Below, piece after piece: positions 1 to 14,391 of a DNA stretch of 64,000 nt. Made by a program: the position numbers and the translations under genes. The stretch is taken from contig NC_040032.1 of the NCBI RefSeq assembly GCF_000972845.2, positions 18,966,636 through 19,030,635 of the forward strand, read 5' to 3'. Within the stretch, counting starts at the first letter, position 1. Each line of letters begins with the position of its first letter. The DNA is from Larimichthys crocea. Its lineage: Eukaryota > Chordata > Actinopteri > Sciaenidae. The notes beneath the pieces are model-generated. The model saw nothing but the letters and a program-made list of their open reading frames with translations, was not told the DNA's origin and ran no database searches.

Positions 1-1721
1 TGGGTTCTTGCACAAGGTTGTGAGTAGTCGCACAGTTTATAGCTGTTTCAAAATGGAAAGCATAGGTTTGAAGGGGGCTTTCAGGGAAATCTCATTTCCT
101 TTAAAATACAGTGGTGCTCTGGGAATTTTTAGATTCATCCGGGCACGGATCACAGAGTGCTTCATTACCTTTGAGCTGCGTGCTGTGCAGGCTTACCCGG
201 GGATAAAGAAAAAGGCACTCCCTTAATCTGGCAATAATCCACCGTTTTACTGAGGGAAAGGAAGATGAGGGCTAAATTATAAAAACCAGATCATCACTGC
301 ACTTTAAAATAATACCAAAAGTTAGAAAAATATTGGCTGCCTGGAGGAAGTTTTGGTTTGTAGCTGAGGTTAGAAATGGGACCATTAACTCACAGTGAGT
401 CAGTAGGGGCTTGTGTGTGATTCAGAGGTTGGTTATCTACAGCGGGCTGCATGTACTTTCATTGTGTTCCCACAGCTTTATTTTATTTTGTTCTGTGGAG
501 GAAGAGAGTAATCAACTGGTAACACCAATATGAATTCTTTATTCCATGTTGTTTCATTTAAACTAAAGAACCTTGAATATGCACAGTTAGTGGCAATGAC
601 AAATAAATGAATTAAATTTATCACTGCAGTTATCTGTAACAATTGCTGAAGTTTTGCTCACTACCCTCCCCCCTAACTTTCTATGTTAATTAGCTAGTTT
701 GTCATTTAATAGGATAGTTGGGATATGCGAAAACTTTAATGCTGAAAATAATTAGAGCGATCAGGATGATCAAACTAAACTTATTTAGCAGATTCGTCCT
801 CAGGAAGGTGAAGGAACAATCCAGACTTGGCAAAAAGAGTCACCTCAATATGTAATGGCTTAATTATTTGATACAAAATGACGGGCTAGAAATGCTCTCT
901 ATTTTTCTTATTGTCATCAAACCTCATGAAAATCATTGATCCCTTTGACAAGTATTGTCTGTGGAACCAAGGGATGATGTGCCATAGAACTCCATTGTCT
1001 AAAAACTATTCAAAACAGATAAAGGAGCCACAACGTTGCATTGGTGACATGTTCTTCCTTTTCATGAGCGCATTTATTTTTGAGTCACTCACGCATACGC
1101 AGTGTTAACATAAACACAACACATTAGAGCATTGAATGTGTATTAATCTGCAGTCCAAAACAGTCCAAAAAATAAAAATTTGCTGTTGCTTGCATAATGT
1201 TTGTGTTAGGTTTACATATTCAGCAGGAATTAATATGCTTGAGGCAAAAAGCCAGAGACAGGTATGAAGCTGGAAAGTATTGAGAGACTAATGCATCGTT
1301 AGTTTTGGTGATTTGATGGAATATGTTGACAGTAACAGAAAATGTACAATAACACAAGCATAATCTTTTGTGAGGTTTATTGACTGTTTGTCTTGAGTAA
1401 ATGTAACAATTTATTCTGATCAAAATTATTACCATACTGTTATATCTTACTGTTCTTTTATAGCTATTAAACCTTCTTAACAGAGAAGTATGAAAGATTT
1501 GAGAAGTGTAGTATAATTGAACTCAACTCAGTAGAAAACAAGAAGGAATTTGTTGTCCATCACCATACTGCTGTGTAAACAGCAAAACTGTATTTAAACA
1601 GGCAAATCTGTTAACATTTCTGTTCCAATGAAGTAAGGTATTTCAGGTTAACATGTATGTGGCTCTACTGACCAGAAACCCCCCATTGTCTGTGTCCTGT
1701 GTAGACATGGCGCTTGAAGGA

Positions 1722-1763
1722 GGTGTGCGTGTGTGTATGTGTGTGTGTGTGTGTGGGGGGGGG
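1722..1763. repeat. (GT)n microsatellite followed by G run
   Basis: Alternating GT with one interruption to about 1754, then nine G. Confidence 0.9.
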
Positions 1764-2283
1764 TTATAGGCCCCACACAGTGGACCTTTGTGAAACTCTG
1801 CCCATGCAGCCAGACTGAATGGACTCTTTTTACACTTGTGTAAACCTGGGGGGCGTCTCCGGCACTGAGGCCACGCCTCTCTGACCCTTGACCCTCACCT
1901 CTGACATTTGCTGGATTTGGTCGGGAAGTAGTTTTTGCTCGCCATGTGCACAGCCAAAAATCACACAGTTAGGATCTCAGTGTAACGCCCAGTCTCTCAA
2001 ATGCATAACTGCAAATAAAATATACATGACACTTACTGATATTTGACAATAATAAAGTTTGACAAGATTTTTTTTTTTAGCAAGAATGAATAATCTACAA
2101 AACCTAAAGAAAGTTTATGTTAGAAGACAAAAAAAAAAGGACACGTAGGCGCAAGTCTGATATAAACAAGCACAATCTAGTATTAATGATTCATCTAACC
2201 AGAGCCAGTTCATTTCAAACTTTTCTGACCTCTGAATGACCAAGGTCTTTGTGTTTACCGAGTTACAGGTTTACCCACTTCTA

Positions 2284-2304
2284 CACACACACACACACAC
2301 ACAC
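2284..2304. repeat. (AC)n microsatellite
   Basis: Uninterrupted AC dinucleotides. Confidence 0.9.
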
Positions 2305-5300
2305 GCATGCACACATACTGCGTAACCTCACAGAATGGCCAAATCTGCTTCAGGTTAATGGGTGGAATGGCTATGTTGACTTAGGTGTTTTATTTACCAA
2401 GTGCCTGTTTACTTCTCCATTCCAAGCCTTCAGCTGTAGCCTCAGAGGACAAACTACAGCGCTTAAGAGAATCCTCTGGATCAATACTCCTCTTGTCTTG
2501 AATGGTAAAAGAATGGCAGCCCGACAAACTGGTTTTGTGTGGTCAGTTTCAGGTGAAGAGTACCTTGACCTAAGACTCTGCAATCATTTCTTAACTAAGC
2601 AATGACAGACCTTTACAACATGGGGAATTTTGGTTGTTTTAAAGGAGTGGTTGTTACAAAGATGATAATCTTGCTAAGACAATACATTATCTGGAGATAA
2701 GTTTGTTGTGTTGAAAGACAGAGTGCACTTTTCACCTCAAAAAAAAAAAAGCAATAAAAAATGTCATGTCATCATACCAAGATTAGACCAATATATTTGT
2801 TTGCTGGCCAAATATCATCATATCTAATACAAATAATATGTATTCCTCCTGGACACAACTACAGAGTGGCATAGAAACACTGCAAGGGGGGTGTGGAAGA
2901 CCAGAGCACAAATATGGAGTGAAACTAAGATCAATAAATATAATTTATTTAGCAAAAGGGGGAAAAAACAATGGTGCTATCACACTGAACTTATTTTACT
3001 TACTTACTTTATTTCACTAAAATTCAACTTGGATCCTTTTTTATTTGTTTCTTCCCTTATCATTGTTAATGATTAATTAAAACTGTGGGGTGCGGCGCGT
3101 GAACCTTTTTTTGCTTCTGAAGGGGGGCATACCAGAAAAAAAAGTTTGTAACCACTGGATTAGAGAATGTCTACTGAGCTGGGTCACAAGGCCTTAAGGA
3201 GCAAGATATTAGTGTCCAGTGTTTCAGGGGGGGTTTAAAACATGACAAGATAAGGACTAAATACCTGGAATTTTAACAGCTTCTGTAGCACATTATGACT
3301 TGAATATGCACATTGAAGCTTCTTACTGGTCAAACTTATACTTTCGTTGTTATGTGTTATGTGCATTCCACATGTGGTGTGTTTTGAATTTAAAAAAAAA
3401 AAATAATCATCTTGGAATGTAAATACATGATTTGTACGTGAAAAGTAACAAAACACAAAACAAACAACACAAAACATTTGAGGAAGGCATTATAGAGATA
3501 GTGGTTACAGTGAAAGCTCTGCATCCCTCCATTTTACATCCAATGTTAATGTTCCATTCTAATTGTAGATGTATATTGTTCTTCATGTAGGGAGGCAGAA
3601 AATAATGGTATGGGACCTGAAGTGGTGGATGAACATGTTGCATATACTTATATAACAATTTAATGCATCATATGGTATACAATCAAACTCTAGTTGACAA
3701 ATCATTCTTGTGGAGTAAAAAGTACACAATTTCTCTCAAAAGTAAAAGATAAAGATAAAAAATGGAAAGACAAGTGCAAGTACCTCAAAGTTATGCTTGT
3801 TTAGTTACATTCCATCTCTACCAAGTGGTTTAAATGTCCACTGGCAGAAAAGAAGTGTAGTTTTAACAATTTGTGATATGAGAAATGTGTAGAACTCATG
3901 AAAAATATTTTTACAGATAATGTATAAAAGAAAAGGATGAATAAAACAAGTAAAAGAATTACAAACTACATCATGAAAATAACAAAAAGTCAACAAAAAG
4001 TATGCAGTGGAGTTTTTGTAGAACTAGATCAGAGTTGTTCGTCTGTAAGATGGTGCGACAGCTAAGCATGTTTTTGGTTGATGTGTCCTTCATTGCTAAC
4101 TCAAACATGAGGAGTTTTTACAAAATAATTCAATCTGTACACACACTTAAGTTGCAATTAAACAAATTTTATCAGTATTTGCAGTATCTCTATGCTATGT
4201 CATCACACTTTTAGACCATAAACAGACCATTTGGCAACATACATTTTTCCACTGGAAACTTCCTGGAAACAAGACCTGAACTAGTCCATTGCTGAAAACC
4301 ACAGTGCCCCCTGGGGATTTTTTGGGGTCTTACTTAAATGCATGAGGCGACCTTAATCAGTTTGATTACAACTGAATTTTCAACAAGATATCACAACCTA
4401 AAATGTGCTCTACCAAACAGTTAAGAAAGCTTTTAAAGAGAAACACCTTTATGACTTCCAGTAGTTTGGCTTGCTGCAGTGATGTAAAAGTGTACTCCAA
4501 GGTATATCAGCACACCGTGACATTTTCGGTAGGTGTAGTTACAAGTGCAAAGGAGAACACTTTTGATGTCATCCATCAAAGATGCTGGGAGTGTCCGGCT
4601 GGTTGGCTTGCTAGCTACCCCCATCAGTGCTTATGAAGCATCTCAACCAAATATTCTCAGACGTGAACTTAGTGTTTAAATAAAACATGAAAATTGTAAA
4701 GAAAAAAATCTGTGCTGGCTAAGTCCACATAAGTCACCAACAGACACATTACTGATAAAAACTGACAGGGCAAAAAGAAATCTTGGTATTTGTCTGCAAC
4801 TGGCTAGATGTGAACTTCTGAATTGGAGCAGTTCTTGGGCATTGACAGATGACATTTCTCGAGTCCGCCAGGACCCAAGTACAGACAAGAACACCTGAGA
4901 GAGACCCACTGCTTTTTCTGATGACAGTGAACACATCAAGGTTTGTATGACCTGGAGTCTGAAAGGACATTTGGATCCAGCCAAACTGAATAGGAGTTCA
5001 TGTGAACGATGCACAAGTGACTTTATACTTTAGACAAGACCTTGAACATGACTGTACTGAAATAATGACTGTGCCTTTGTGATATTCCAGTATGTTATTG
5101 AAAAAATATATGCTCTAACAATAGTTGAAATTACATGCTGTAAATTCCAAATTACTCTAACCTAGACAGTACCCTAACCTGACTGGTAATGGTAAATGCT
5201 AGTAAAGGTAACAATGTTTGTACCGTTAGCCACCAGGTTAGGGTAAATTACCCTTTTTTCCTGTAAGCCAGACTGTAGATTTGTACATGTATGTGTGTGT

Positions 5301-6710
5301 CAGGCTACCCCATTGAGACTGCTATTTTATTTATGGAAGACTAACATTAATTTGATGAGTCATCTGAGATTTTAGCTTCTATTTGACTCCTGAGAAGATT
5401 ATTCAGAACAAAACAACAAAATAAGAACAATAAAACAAAAGAATAAAAGCATAACAGGACACAAAGCAAGCAGAAGCCAGAAAAAAAACACAGTTTCTTG
5501 AGAAGCTTCATGTATTTCTATTGACTTTTATTTCTATGACTACACAGCCAACTCATCTCTTTATTGCTATTTTCTTTTTATTTAAATGAGCATTGAAAGG
5601 GATAATTGCTTGCGAAAAAGGAGATCAGAATAAATCTTAAAGCTATTTTTCATGATTGTTTCAATATCATCTCACACACATGAATTCCCTATTAGATTCC
5701 CAGTTCTATAAGAAAGCTTCAAGGCCTGAATCTATTCTGGTTTTCGACAGGTGATATATAGGAAAAGGAGTCTGGCACAAACCTGCCCAGACAAACTCAA
5801 AACCCCACATGGACTTTGGTGGGGTAATTTTCTCATTAATAATTAACATATTTGAACCCATTTACACTCTTCACCAATGTGAGCTGATCTCCTTGGTTGA
5901 AGAAATCACAACAGAGAAGTGGTGATCTGAGAGGAGAGAGTCCCAGTTACAGTCTGACAGGAGATCAATTCTCCCTCAGGTAGTCCTTATTGTACAGTGA
6001 GAGTGGATGAGGCAGACATTGACCAAATAAATCACTGTACATCGAACAGAGTCTTTCTTCAGGCACTCTTGTTGCACAGCCTTCACATTTGTTCAAGCAT
6101 GTAGGAAATATGTGGCCCTTTTAAAGATGTGGTCTACAAAGGAAAGGGTTAAAGATACAAGGCTAAATGTGTTGAATCAGTGCGCAAAAAGTGAAAAAAA
6201 TCGATTGATCTTTTCAACAGTATACATACAAATAACAAATGCAATATATATATTTTTTGGCCACTTGGGGGCAGCAGAAACAAGCTGTGAAAGCAATACT
6301 GACATATTATCTGCTTTTAAGTTGATACCATGAAGTTGTCACCAAAACAGTTGCTTTTTAAACATTAGACTTGACATTTTACTTTTCTATGTTACACTAC
6401 AGTATGCTCAAAAGCTAACTGTGTCTATGAGCTCCTTTGGTGCTGAACAGGCAGTGTATACTTGCCTGTATGTGTATGCTGATGTATGCTGTGCTATGCG
6501 GGCAGTTAGAGTATGTTGACCATATTTTCAAACTCCCAAACCAGAACCCAAAATTGTACATTCATGCACATGTGCTTATGCATGCACTAGATATTTTTCT
6601 CAGGGTGAGGGACAATTATGTCAGTGCTTAGCACACATACTGACCGCCTCTTTCAACACCATGGGCGCCATGAATGTAGGATTTTCATCGTCAGTACATT
6701 GTGAAGGAGT

Positions 6711-6860
6711 AACTCCTAAATTCCACCGGACACGGCTGTGCCACGTTCCAGCTGTGCCACGTTTCAGAAACGTCCCTGAAGTGTCTCTCCGCTCTGCTCT
6801 GCGAAGAATACGCGTCTGGTCTATTTTCTATGGATGCCAGGATTCGGGGCACCCACAGTA
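6711..6860. repeat. probable transposon-derived GC-rich fragment
   Basis: A GC-richer block with an internal tandem duplication (CTGTGCCACGTT occurs twice, 15 nt apart) and a TTCCACCGGACACGG start. It stands out from its AT-rich surroundings and resembles a dispersed fish repeat as I recall it. The 66-codon frame across it is not a gene. Confidence 0.35.
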
Positions 6861-7683
6861 AAGTTTCGGGTCAGCTAAACAATGAGCTAAAACCGAACAC
6901 ACAGTAAGAATATTCCAACAGAACTGCACTATTATTAATTACACTGTCTAACATTGACCAAATACCTTGAGTCTTAATTGGCCATAAAAGACAAAGTAAA
7001 CCAATTAACAATCTGCATGTACTCACTATGAACACATCAGACCAAAATTCTCACTTGAGCACAGAAACCATCCACGTGTAATGGGCGGAACTGTGGGAAT
7101 CTCTTGAGGAACTGCCACGACATGCAAGGTGAGAGTGTACTAATTTGGCTAACTTTATCTCATATTATAAGGAGTAATCCAAGCCAGCGGAAAGCTAGCT
7201 TGGCTAACCCTGTTGAAAACATGAGCCCTGCCTTGCACATCATAATGGTCGCTTCAGGGTCTTTTGCAGCAATGCTGCTGTGTTGGCTACCTTCAGATTT
7301 ATTTTACAAATGTTTCTCTTAATGGCTGAAAGCTATTTGACTTGTCACTATTTATTTGCGTATTTGCCAACTATCTGCGTTTGCCACATCTATAATTATG
7401 AAGTATAGTCACATTACTGTAATCCTACCTGTCATTTTCTATCAGCCACATGTTGACATGTATAGTATATAATAATATGTATTTTTTCTTTGTTTGGGAC
7501 TTAATCAGCAGACTAATAGCATGTATTAGCAGCATGTGATCCTATTTTATTTACCGTAATGAAGCATAAACAATGTGTAACACCACTAAATGTTTGTCAT
7601 ATCCACTAAAACTGCAATAACCAGTCAGGATATTAAAAATACTTCAGGAGAGAATTAAAGGGTTACATTTAAGGAAATACCAT

Positions 7684-7702
7684 CACACACACACACACAC
7701 AC
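7684..7702. repeat. (AC)n microsatellite
   Basis: Pure AC run. Confidence 0.9.
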
Positions 7703-8465
7703 CTCAATTTCTTCCCAGTGTCACTGTGTGAATTTGTTTGTCTACCTGTGTTCAATTGCCCTCGGTTTGATTCCCTCCATCTTTTCTTGAAGGGCTGCTT
7801 AATAGCCTCTTTCCTTTCGGAGGAGATTGCATGGACATCTTGGAAGGGCCAAAAAGCCCAGAGATAGACTAGTTTAGTATGAAGTCTGTGTACTTAAATT
7901 TATCTCACATCACTGTAATGAGTAAGGGAAGGACTCAATGGTGAAATGGTGGGTGAAGAAATAAATGTGTGAAGCAGTAAGGAGAAAAAAAAGGGCGATT
8001 GTAAGAAAAGGAAAATGATTAAAATGTAGGTCTAATGATTGGTATAATGTTGTATTAGAGTCATTGTAATGCAGTATACGCAGTGTACAATAAAGTCAGT
8101 ACTCAGTGGATACATAGTTATACTGATTGAAGAAAAACAGCAAAGGAAGTGAATAACTCATCAACTCAGTTAGTATTTATGAAAGGAAAATGATGAATGA
8201 CACACATAGCATCTTCAAAAATACAGGCTGTTTAGATCAGAGTATAGCCCAGCCTCCTCCTCATCAGTCTAGTGCGCTGCCCAGCGCTTACTCTGTCTTT
8301 TCTTCCCACTGAAGTCTACTTTCACACAAGACCCTGTGGTGAAAGAGACTGGAGGCTTTTCCTGCCTCTTGGACACTGTGCATAGAGCGGTGACCCAGTT
8401 AACACAGACACTGAAATCCTTTTAAAACTGGGAAATCCACTCTTTCCTTTCAGTTTGAATTTTTT

Positions 8466-8480
8466 GGGGGGGGGGGGGGG

Positions 8481-8548
<68 letters not shown>
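8466..8548. repeat. 83-nt G homopolymer with a single A
   Basis: All bases are G except A at 8483. Such a length is exceptional. It may be a genuine expanded G tract or a sequencing or assembly artefact, with true length uncertain either way. Confidence 0.9.
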
Positions 8549-8549
<1 letters not shown>

Positions 8550-8631
8550 GATTAGTCTCTGTTGACTGGTGTTGTTGTTTAGTTATCAATCAAATATTGT
8601 GCAATCAGTGTGATCCTAGTCAATTTGATCT

Positions 8632-8826
8632 GGCAGTAGTGGAATCATTGCTAAGTACACCACTAGTGATATTAGCAGGAGTAGAAGAAACAGCAGTACT
8701 ATTAATGCAGTAATGACTGCAGTACTAACAGTATTCATGGTAGTTTTACAGTACATGTGCAAAGTATTAGCAACTGCAGTAGCAGTAATAGTAACCATAG
8801 CAGTAGCAGGGCTGCAGGTTGCAGCA
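8632..8826. repeat. imperfect trinucleotide (AGT/AGC-type) repeat region
   Basis: Recurrent AGTAGCAGTA-type words, diverged. The open frame on the minus strand through it is repeat-driven (Thr/Val/Ala-rich). Confidence 0.55.
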
Positions 8827-11800
8827 GTATGACTCTCCCAGAAAAATATCAATGAATCACATTATTACACAATTATTATTATTTATTATTGAATGAATGA
8901 AAGATTTATTACAATACAAAACATTACCTCATATATTTTTTTAAATAACACTAAAACTGTCAGTATACTTTGTTGTAACTCGTAATTCTTACCCAGAGTT
9001 GGACAGGAGGTTGACAGTAATTTCATCTGAATGAACATGGGACAAGGCGGCTAGCCTTCGTCAAAAGAGAAGAAATACCTGTTAGATCTGTTGTTTTAAA
9101 GGGTTTCAATATTGTTATCCTGTGTAGCAATACATCTGATTGTTGTTTATTGGATTTTGAAAATGAGCACAAAAACACTAATTGCAAAAACTATTGAAAA
9201 GCTCATATGGTGTTTTCTTACATTCTCTTTACTGGCTGTATATAAAAAAAATGTGTGCGTGTGAGCTGTATGTAAGTTTAGACGTGTGTTTGTGTAGGTT
9301 CACCTCCATCTCCTGTTCGCCTCCTCAGGTCAATGTATTACTCCGCAAGGCCACAGCTGGCTTCAGAGACCCATTTCTTCATCTTCATCATCATCTATAT
9401 CCTAAACACACATGCACACACACACAATGTAGGAACCCAGCTGTCTGACGTGAAGCAGAATTACAAAAACATTCTTTCTGCCTGTTTGCTCCTGTTTTTC
9501 AGGTATGACAGTCGTTTACATGTGCATGTCCATGTAAAATCCTCAGTGCAACATATTTATCTTAAACTTGCGCAAGAAGACTTTTATAACATTTGCTAAA
9601 TGAAAGGCATTTAAAAAGTCTAACTCTGGTTCCCATTGTGCTGAGTGGAGGCAGTCAAGCTCTTGTGTCCATAGTGCTTAACCACTGGACCGATGGCAAA
9701 CGACACAGTAATCACCTTACAGTGTTCCTGGTGTTCCTGGGAAAAAGAAGGCCTGCTCGCCACAGGGAAGCTCCTCACAGCTAATCCTTTAGCACATCTC
9801 TCTCTCTCTTTCTCCTTCTTCTCTTCCATCGAGTTTCCAATACCTGTGCAGGAATCATTTAGGGTAACCTTGATTCAGTTACCCTCTAACTCAATTTAAC
9901 TTGAAACCACTCCAATAAACTCCCATCACCCTTCCCTTATGTCTTATTTAAGGTGTAATGGCAGTCTGTACATACAGTAGATGGTTTGAAAGTCTCAAAA
10001 CCGGATTTCATGTGAAATATGTTCAGCTTATTGCAACTGGGGTTTTACCAAGAATGTCCAAAGCTGTCATCAAAGGAAAATGTGGCTACTTTGAAGAATA
10101 TAAAATACACACAATGTAGAAAATAATCCAATGAACCACTGAACCATTGTGTCCTTTTGACTGGTACTGAATATAAATATACAAATAGAAAAGAATGAAT
10201 GAATCTAAATTACAGCATTTGTCAGCTATTCAGGTAATCGGCCAATCAGCACTTAGAAATGAGTTTTTAAGACAACATCAGACAACAGAGCAACAAAGAG
10301 GACATCATCTGAAGTCAAATTACAGATGCAGTGATCATTAATGTGTCCAAAGGATGTAAATTACTGCCAACCGGCTCCATGTCAAGAGGAAGAGTTTTTA
10401 AAAACCTTACAGCCAATTAAACAACATCAGTTGATCCACATCAGCCAGGGGCTGAAACTAATCAACAGAGATATGATGGTCAAAACCAGTATGTGTATAA
10501 GTAGTTGACAAATGCTGCTAATTGGCATGCAACATCATGCAACTCATTCATTCATGCAACATTTTGCAACACATTCATTACTATTCATTGTTTACTATTC
10601 AGCACACATTTGGAAAAAGGAACGGAACAATGGATCAGCGGCAACAATCTGAGCGGTGAAGCAAATGTGGAAGTGCCTTAGGCTGTGATCATACAGGCTG
10701 GAGGTGCCACAAAAACTCTGCGTTCCCGGAAAATAGCTCAACAACAGGTCTGATGACACAGTACATGTTTATAAATCCCTGGACCCATGCCCAGCTGTGC
10801 CCTCCCCCCTGGGCATACCAGGTCAACCCCTGGGGCGGTGTGTGACATGATGCCTCCAGCCAAAAAGTTGACACTATCTTAATGCAGAGCTAGAAGAGTG
10901 CATCACCAGAGAGGAACATTAGTATTCTGTATCAGCAAAACAAACGTTTTACAGCATCTCTGTGTATAAACATCCTCTTCAGCTGTGCTCCAGATACTGG
11001 CTCCATAATACCCTTGATAACATGTCCAATCAAATCCAAGGCCATGCTTTTCTCCCAAAACACATCAAATCAAATTAAAGGGTTGGTTCATATATGGTTC
11101 ATCCAAAGTTCCTCATTTCCTTCTAGTGCTATATAGCCATGCTGCATGCATGATAGTTTTGAGGTATGTGTTTGAGACACAATGGAGGTAAATGGAAATT
11201 AGTCCTATTAAAAAAAAAATAGACTTGAAAAATGCAAACACACTTTAGTGAACAGACTCTTTGTAAGCTCCTACCCTCACCATACCCTTTTACTAAGTTT
11301 AGATTGTTCAGCTCTAGTAAATGACAAAATTTGCAGTGAGCCATGAACCTTCATCTGGGCTTTACATGTCCCCTCCAGGCACCTGTAGTAGATTATATCA
11401 CTCATGCTATGTCCATGTCTGTGGTTTGACAATGTTGACGTAGTAGCATAGAGCACAACATATATAATGTGTCCAGTTGGACTGTAAATATAGATTTTAT
11501 ACAAGGAGCCAGCTGATTTGTATACTGTACCTCAAGGCTACATTTCACACAAGAGCTGCCTTAGTAAAGTGAAGAAACTCCAAACCTGAAGGTAGCAGCA
11601 GCACTTCACCCCACATTCAAAGAGATGAGAAGCCTGTACAAAATGAAATGAGATGAGTTCAGGAGGCAGATGGAGGTCAGGAAAACTGTTGCACAATTTC
11701 CTGGAAGAAGAATAGCAGCAAAAAAGAGAAATGACCCCTGGTTAACAAAATATCATATAACCTTTAACTAAAGGTATATTTGGGGAGACAGATGTTTGGA

Positions 11801-12060
11801 ACAGTCAAAATTGCCTACTTGTTGTCATATCCAGAGCTGACAACTCACAAGAAAAACAACTATAATCTGACCTACACTTTTACTTGAAAAAGACCTGCAG
11901 CATCAGAGTGAATTACGACTCTTGTCCGTCAGGGGCAAAGGCAGAAATAGCATGACACTGTTTTTAACACTGCAAAAACCTCTTATGGAGGAGGTTTGAT
12001 GTCAATGGAATGGGCAACAGAGGGGTGTGACTTGGATACTGCTGTTCATTTCCAGTTCCT

Positions 12061-12135
12061 TTCCAGCAGTTAGCATTGGTTTCTTTTAATCATGGCTGTG
12101 ATCTAATCCCTAACCTTAACTAAATAGCTTTTTTT
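12061..12135. repeat. interspersed repeat, copy 1 of 3 in window
   Basis: The shared core TTGGTTTCTTTTAA is followed by CATGGC-GTGATCT-like and CCTAACCTTAAC-like text. Diverged copies occur at about 39741 and 48951. Confidence 0.5.
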
Positions 12136-14367
12136 TTTTTTTTAACTTTACCAAACCATAGTTGTATGAATTAGAAGAGTTATTAGAGTTTTGGAAAGCC
12201 CTGACAGATGCTGTCCTGCTGATAGGGTCTCACATCAGAAAGCAATTTTATGGGTCATTTTGGAAAGTAATGATGTGTTTTGTTATTTAGTTTAGACAAT
12301 GTGTTTGGCAGGTCTCATGGGGAAAAATGTGTTAATAAATTTGTGCTCTTGAATTAATAATGTGTTCCATGTGTGTGCATGGAATTAACAGAACATAGTG
12401 TCTAACGGTATTAATAATAAACATTCAAACTCAGTGTCCTCTGTCCAACATCTACCACAGTGGTCTTCCTTAACAAACACAATGTTTAACATGCAAACAT
12501 GTTTAAAACGAAAAGTATGTCCACACAATTTTCACAGTCCAATGCATTTTATTATTGATATTACTGCTGAAATAACATCTCAGCAGTATGCAAAACAAAT
12601 GTCAACCACCCGTCTATAACTGCCTAGGTGTCCCTCAATAACTGACTAAAGTTACAGCGATAACCACTTTACTCTGGCTCCTACTGTACCAGGAGATTGA
12701 CACACAATTAGTAACTGTGTCATTGTAGTAATTGACTACAAATTTGGAAACAAACAAACAAAAACTGTGTATTGAGGTCCTGGAGATATTGTTTCCTAAC
12801 TGTTTTTGTTTCTTTTTGTATCTATACTGCTATTGATGATCAATGCCCTGCAGTGTTATTCAGATCAGTCTGTGGTTCATTAAAGCCAAAGAGAATCAAA
12901 CAATCTTCTTTGCTTGAGCCTTTTAATCAGCTGCTAGACACAAAACTCATCTGAGGAAGCCTGCGATCCTAAGAAATAAATATATATAAATAAATCAACC
13001 AACACCTTGTCAAGAAGGAGGGAGGACAATAATTGCAGTCGTTTCATGTGTTTATACCTGTTTTGTCAACCCCCTCTATCGCCCTTCATCCTCTGTCTGT
13101 CTGTTCTGTGGCCAGAGGACGGGAGTGGGCAACAATACTGCCAGCTGCGGCCACAAGCTGTGAGCAAAAGCCATTCATTTAAGAAGAGTTTTTGTTCAGC
13201 TTAAGAAGTGAAGTGGGAAGTTATTTCTTTGAAGAAGCCCCCTTCTGAAGATTTGCTGATCAAAAACCGACGGTTCTGTAATTTGCTGGAACTCCTGGTG
13301 CATTTCTTTGAAAGGTCCAGTGCAATAACAGAATGGCAAAACAGGAAAGGTAATGGGCAGTCAGTGTTTCTGGGAAATGTATGTGAATACACTAAATATA
13401 CTAATATAATGTACAAAATATTTACATGTGTGAATTTTTCCATGAGCTGTACAATATTCCTCCTAACAGCTAACTACTTAAAGATTCTTAAAAGTTTAAT
13501 GGAAATGAAAGTTTATTAGACTAATCTGTCGGCTGTTGATTAGTCTTACATATCTATGTGATGAAAATTTGGACATTCAAAACACTGCTAAGGAGTCCAT
13601 CTTACAATAGAGTATAAAAACTGTCATCTGTATAGTGTCTTTCATTATTATTATTATTATTAGAGTATGTTATAGTATGTTGTACATATGTTGGGTCAAG
13701 GCCTACACTGTTTACCAAACCATAAACACATAAAACCTATGGGTGCTACCGAAAGGAGCTCGACTAATGACAAAAAGGACAAAGAAAGAAAAATGCACAA
13801 CTACTTATTAATTATTAATTATCACTATTATTGAATTTCTCTTTGAGAGTGATCAGTATTTGAGATAAGGTAATCTGTTTATGAGATACAGCATACAGCC
13901 TGTTTCTGCTTTACCCATCTATACTACCCTTCATTTATTATCTTTTGTTTACACAGGGCAAATATAGAACAATAATAATATGTGGTAAAACAAAAAAAAG
14001 TGCTATCTGTTGTGTGTATCTATTCGTTTAACAAGTTTCATTTGAGTGAGGCATCCTTTTATTACTATAGCCTTAGGGAAGACCTGAGGGCCGCAGATAA
14101 AGTTCATCTTTTTAAAAACAAACTTCTTTTCTTCTCAAAATCTTTTTAGTCTGACTTTTATTTGAACAATATTTGTGTATTTGTCTATTTATACATTTTA
14201 ATCTGTACATTATTATTAGAATATTTTATTTATCCAGTTAGAGTTTCATTATTATTATTTATTTTATTTTGTTCTATGTTATTTTTTTTTCTTCCATGTC
14301 TTCTCACTGCAAAATAATAAGACAGTTTTGAGTTTGTGTTTTTGGTGGAAATTAGGTGGAAATGAAT

Positions 14368-14391
14368 ACAACAACAACAACAATAATAATA
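14368..14391. repeat. (ACA)n(ATA)n trinucleotide repeat
   Basis: A compound AAC/AAT trinucleotide run. Confidence 0.85.

Noticed and set aside
6661..6861. 66-codon plus-strand frame in a GC-richer block
   Set aside because: Coincides with a probable transposon fragment; no family resemblance.
10689..10874. 61-codon minus-strand frame with Trp/His-rich composition
   Set aside because: Looked like a possible transposon or gene fragment, but no motif, splice site or neighbouring piece supports it.
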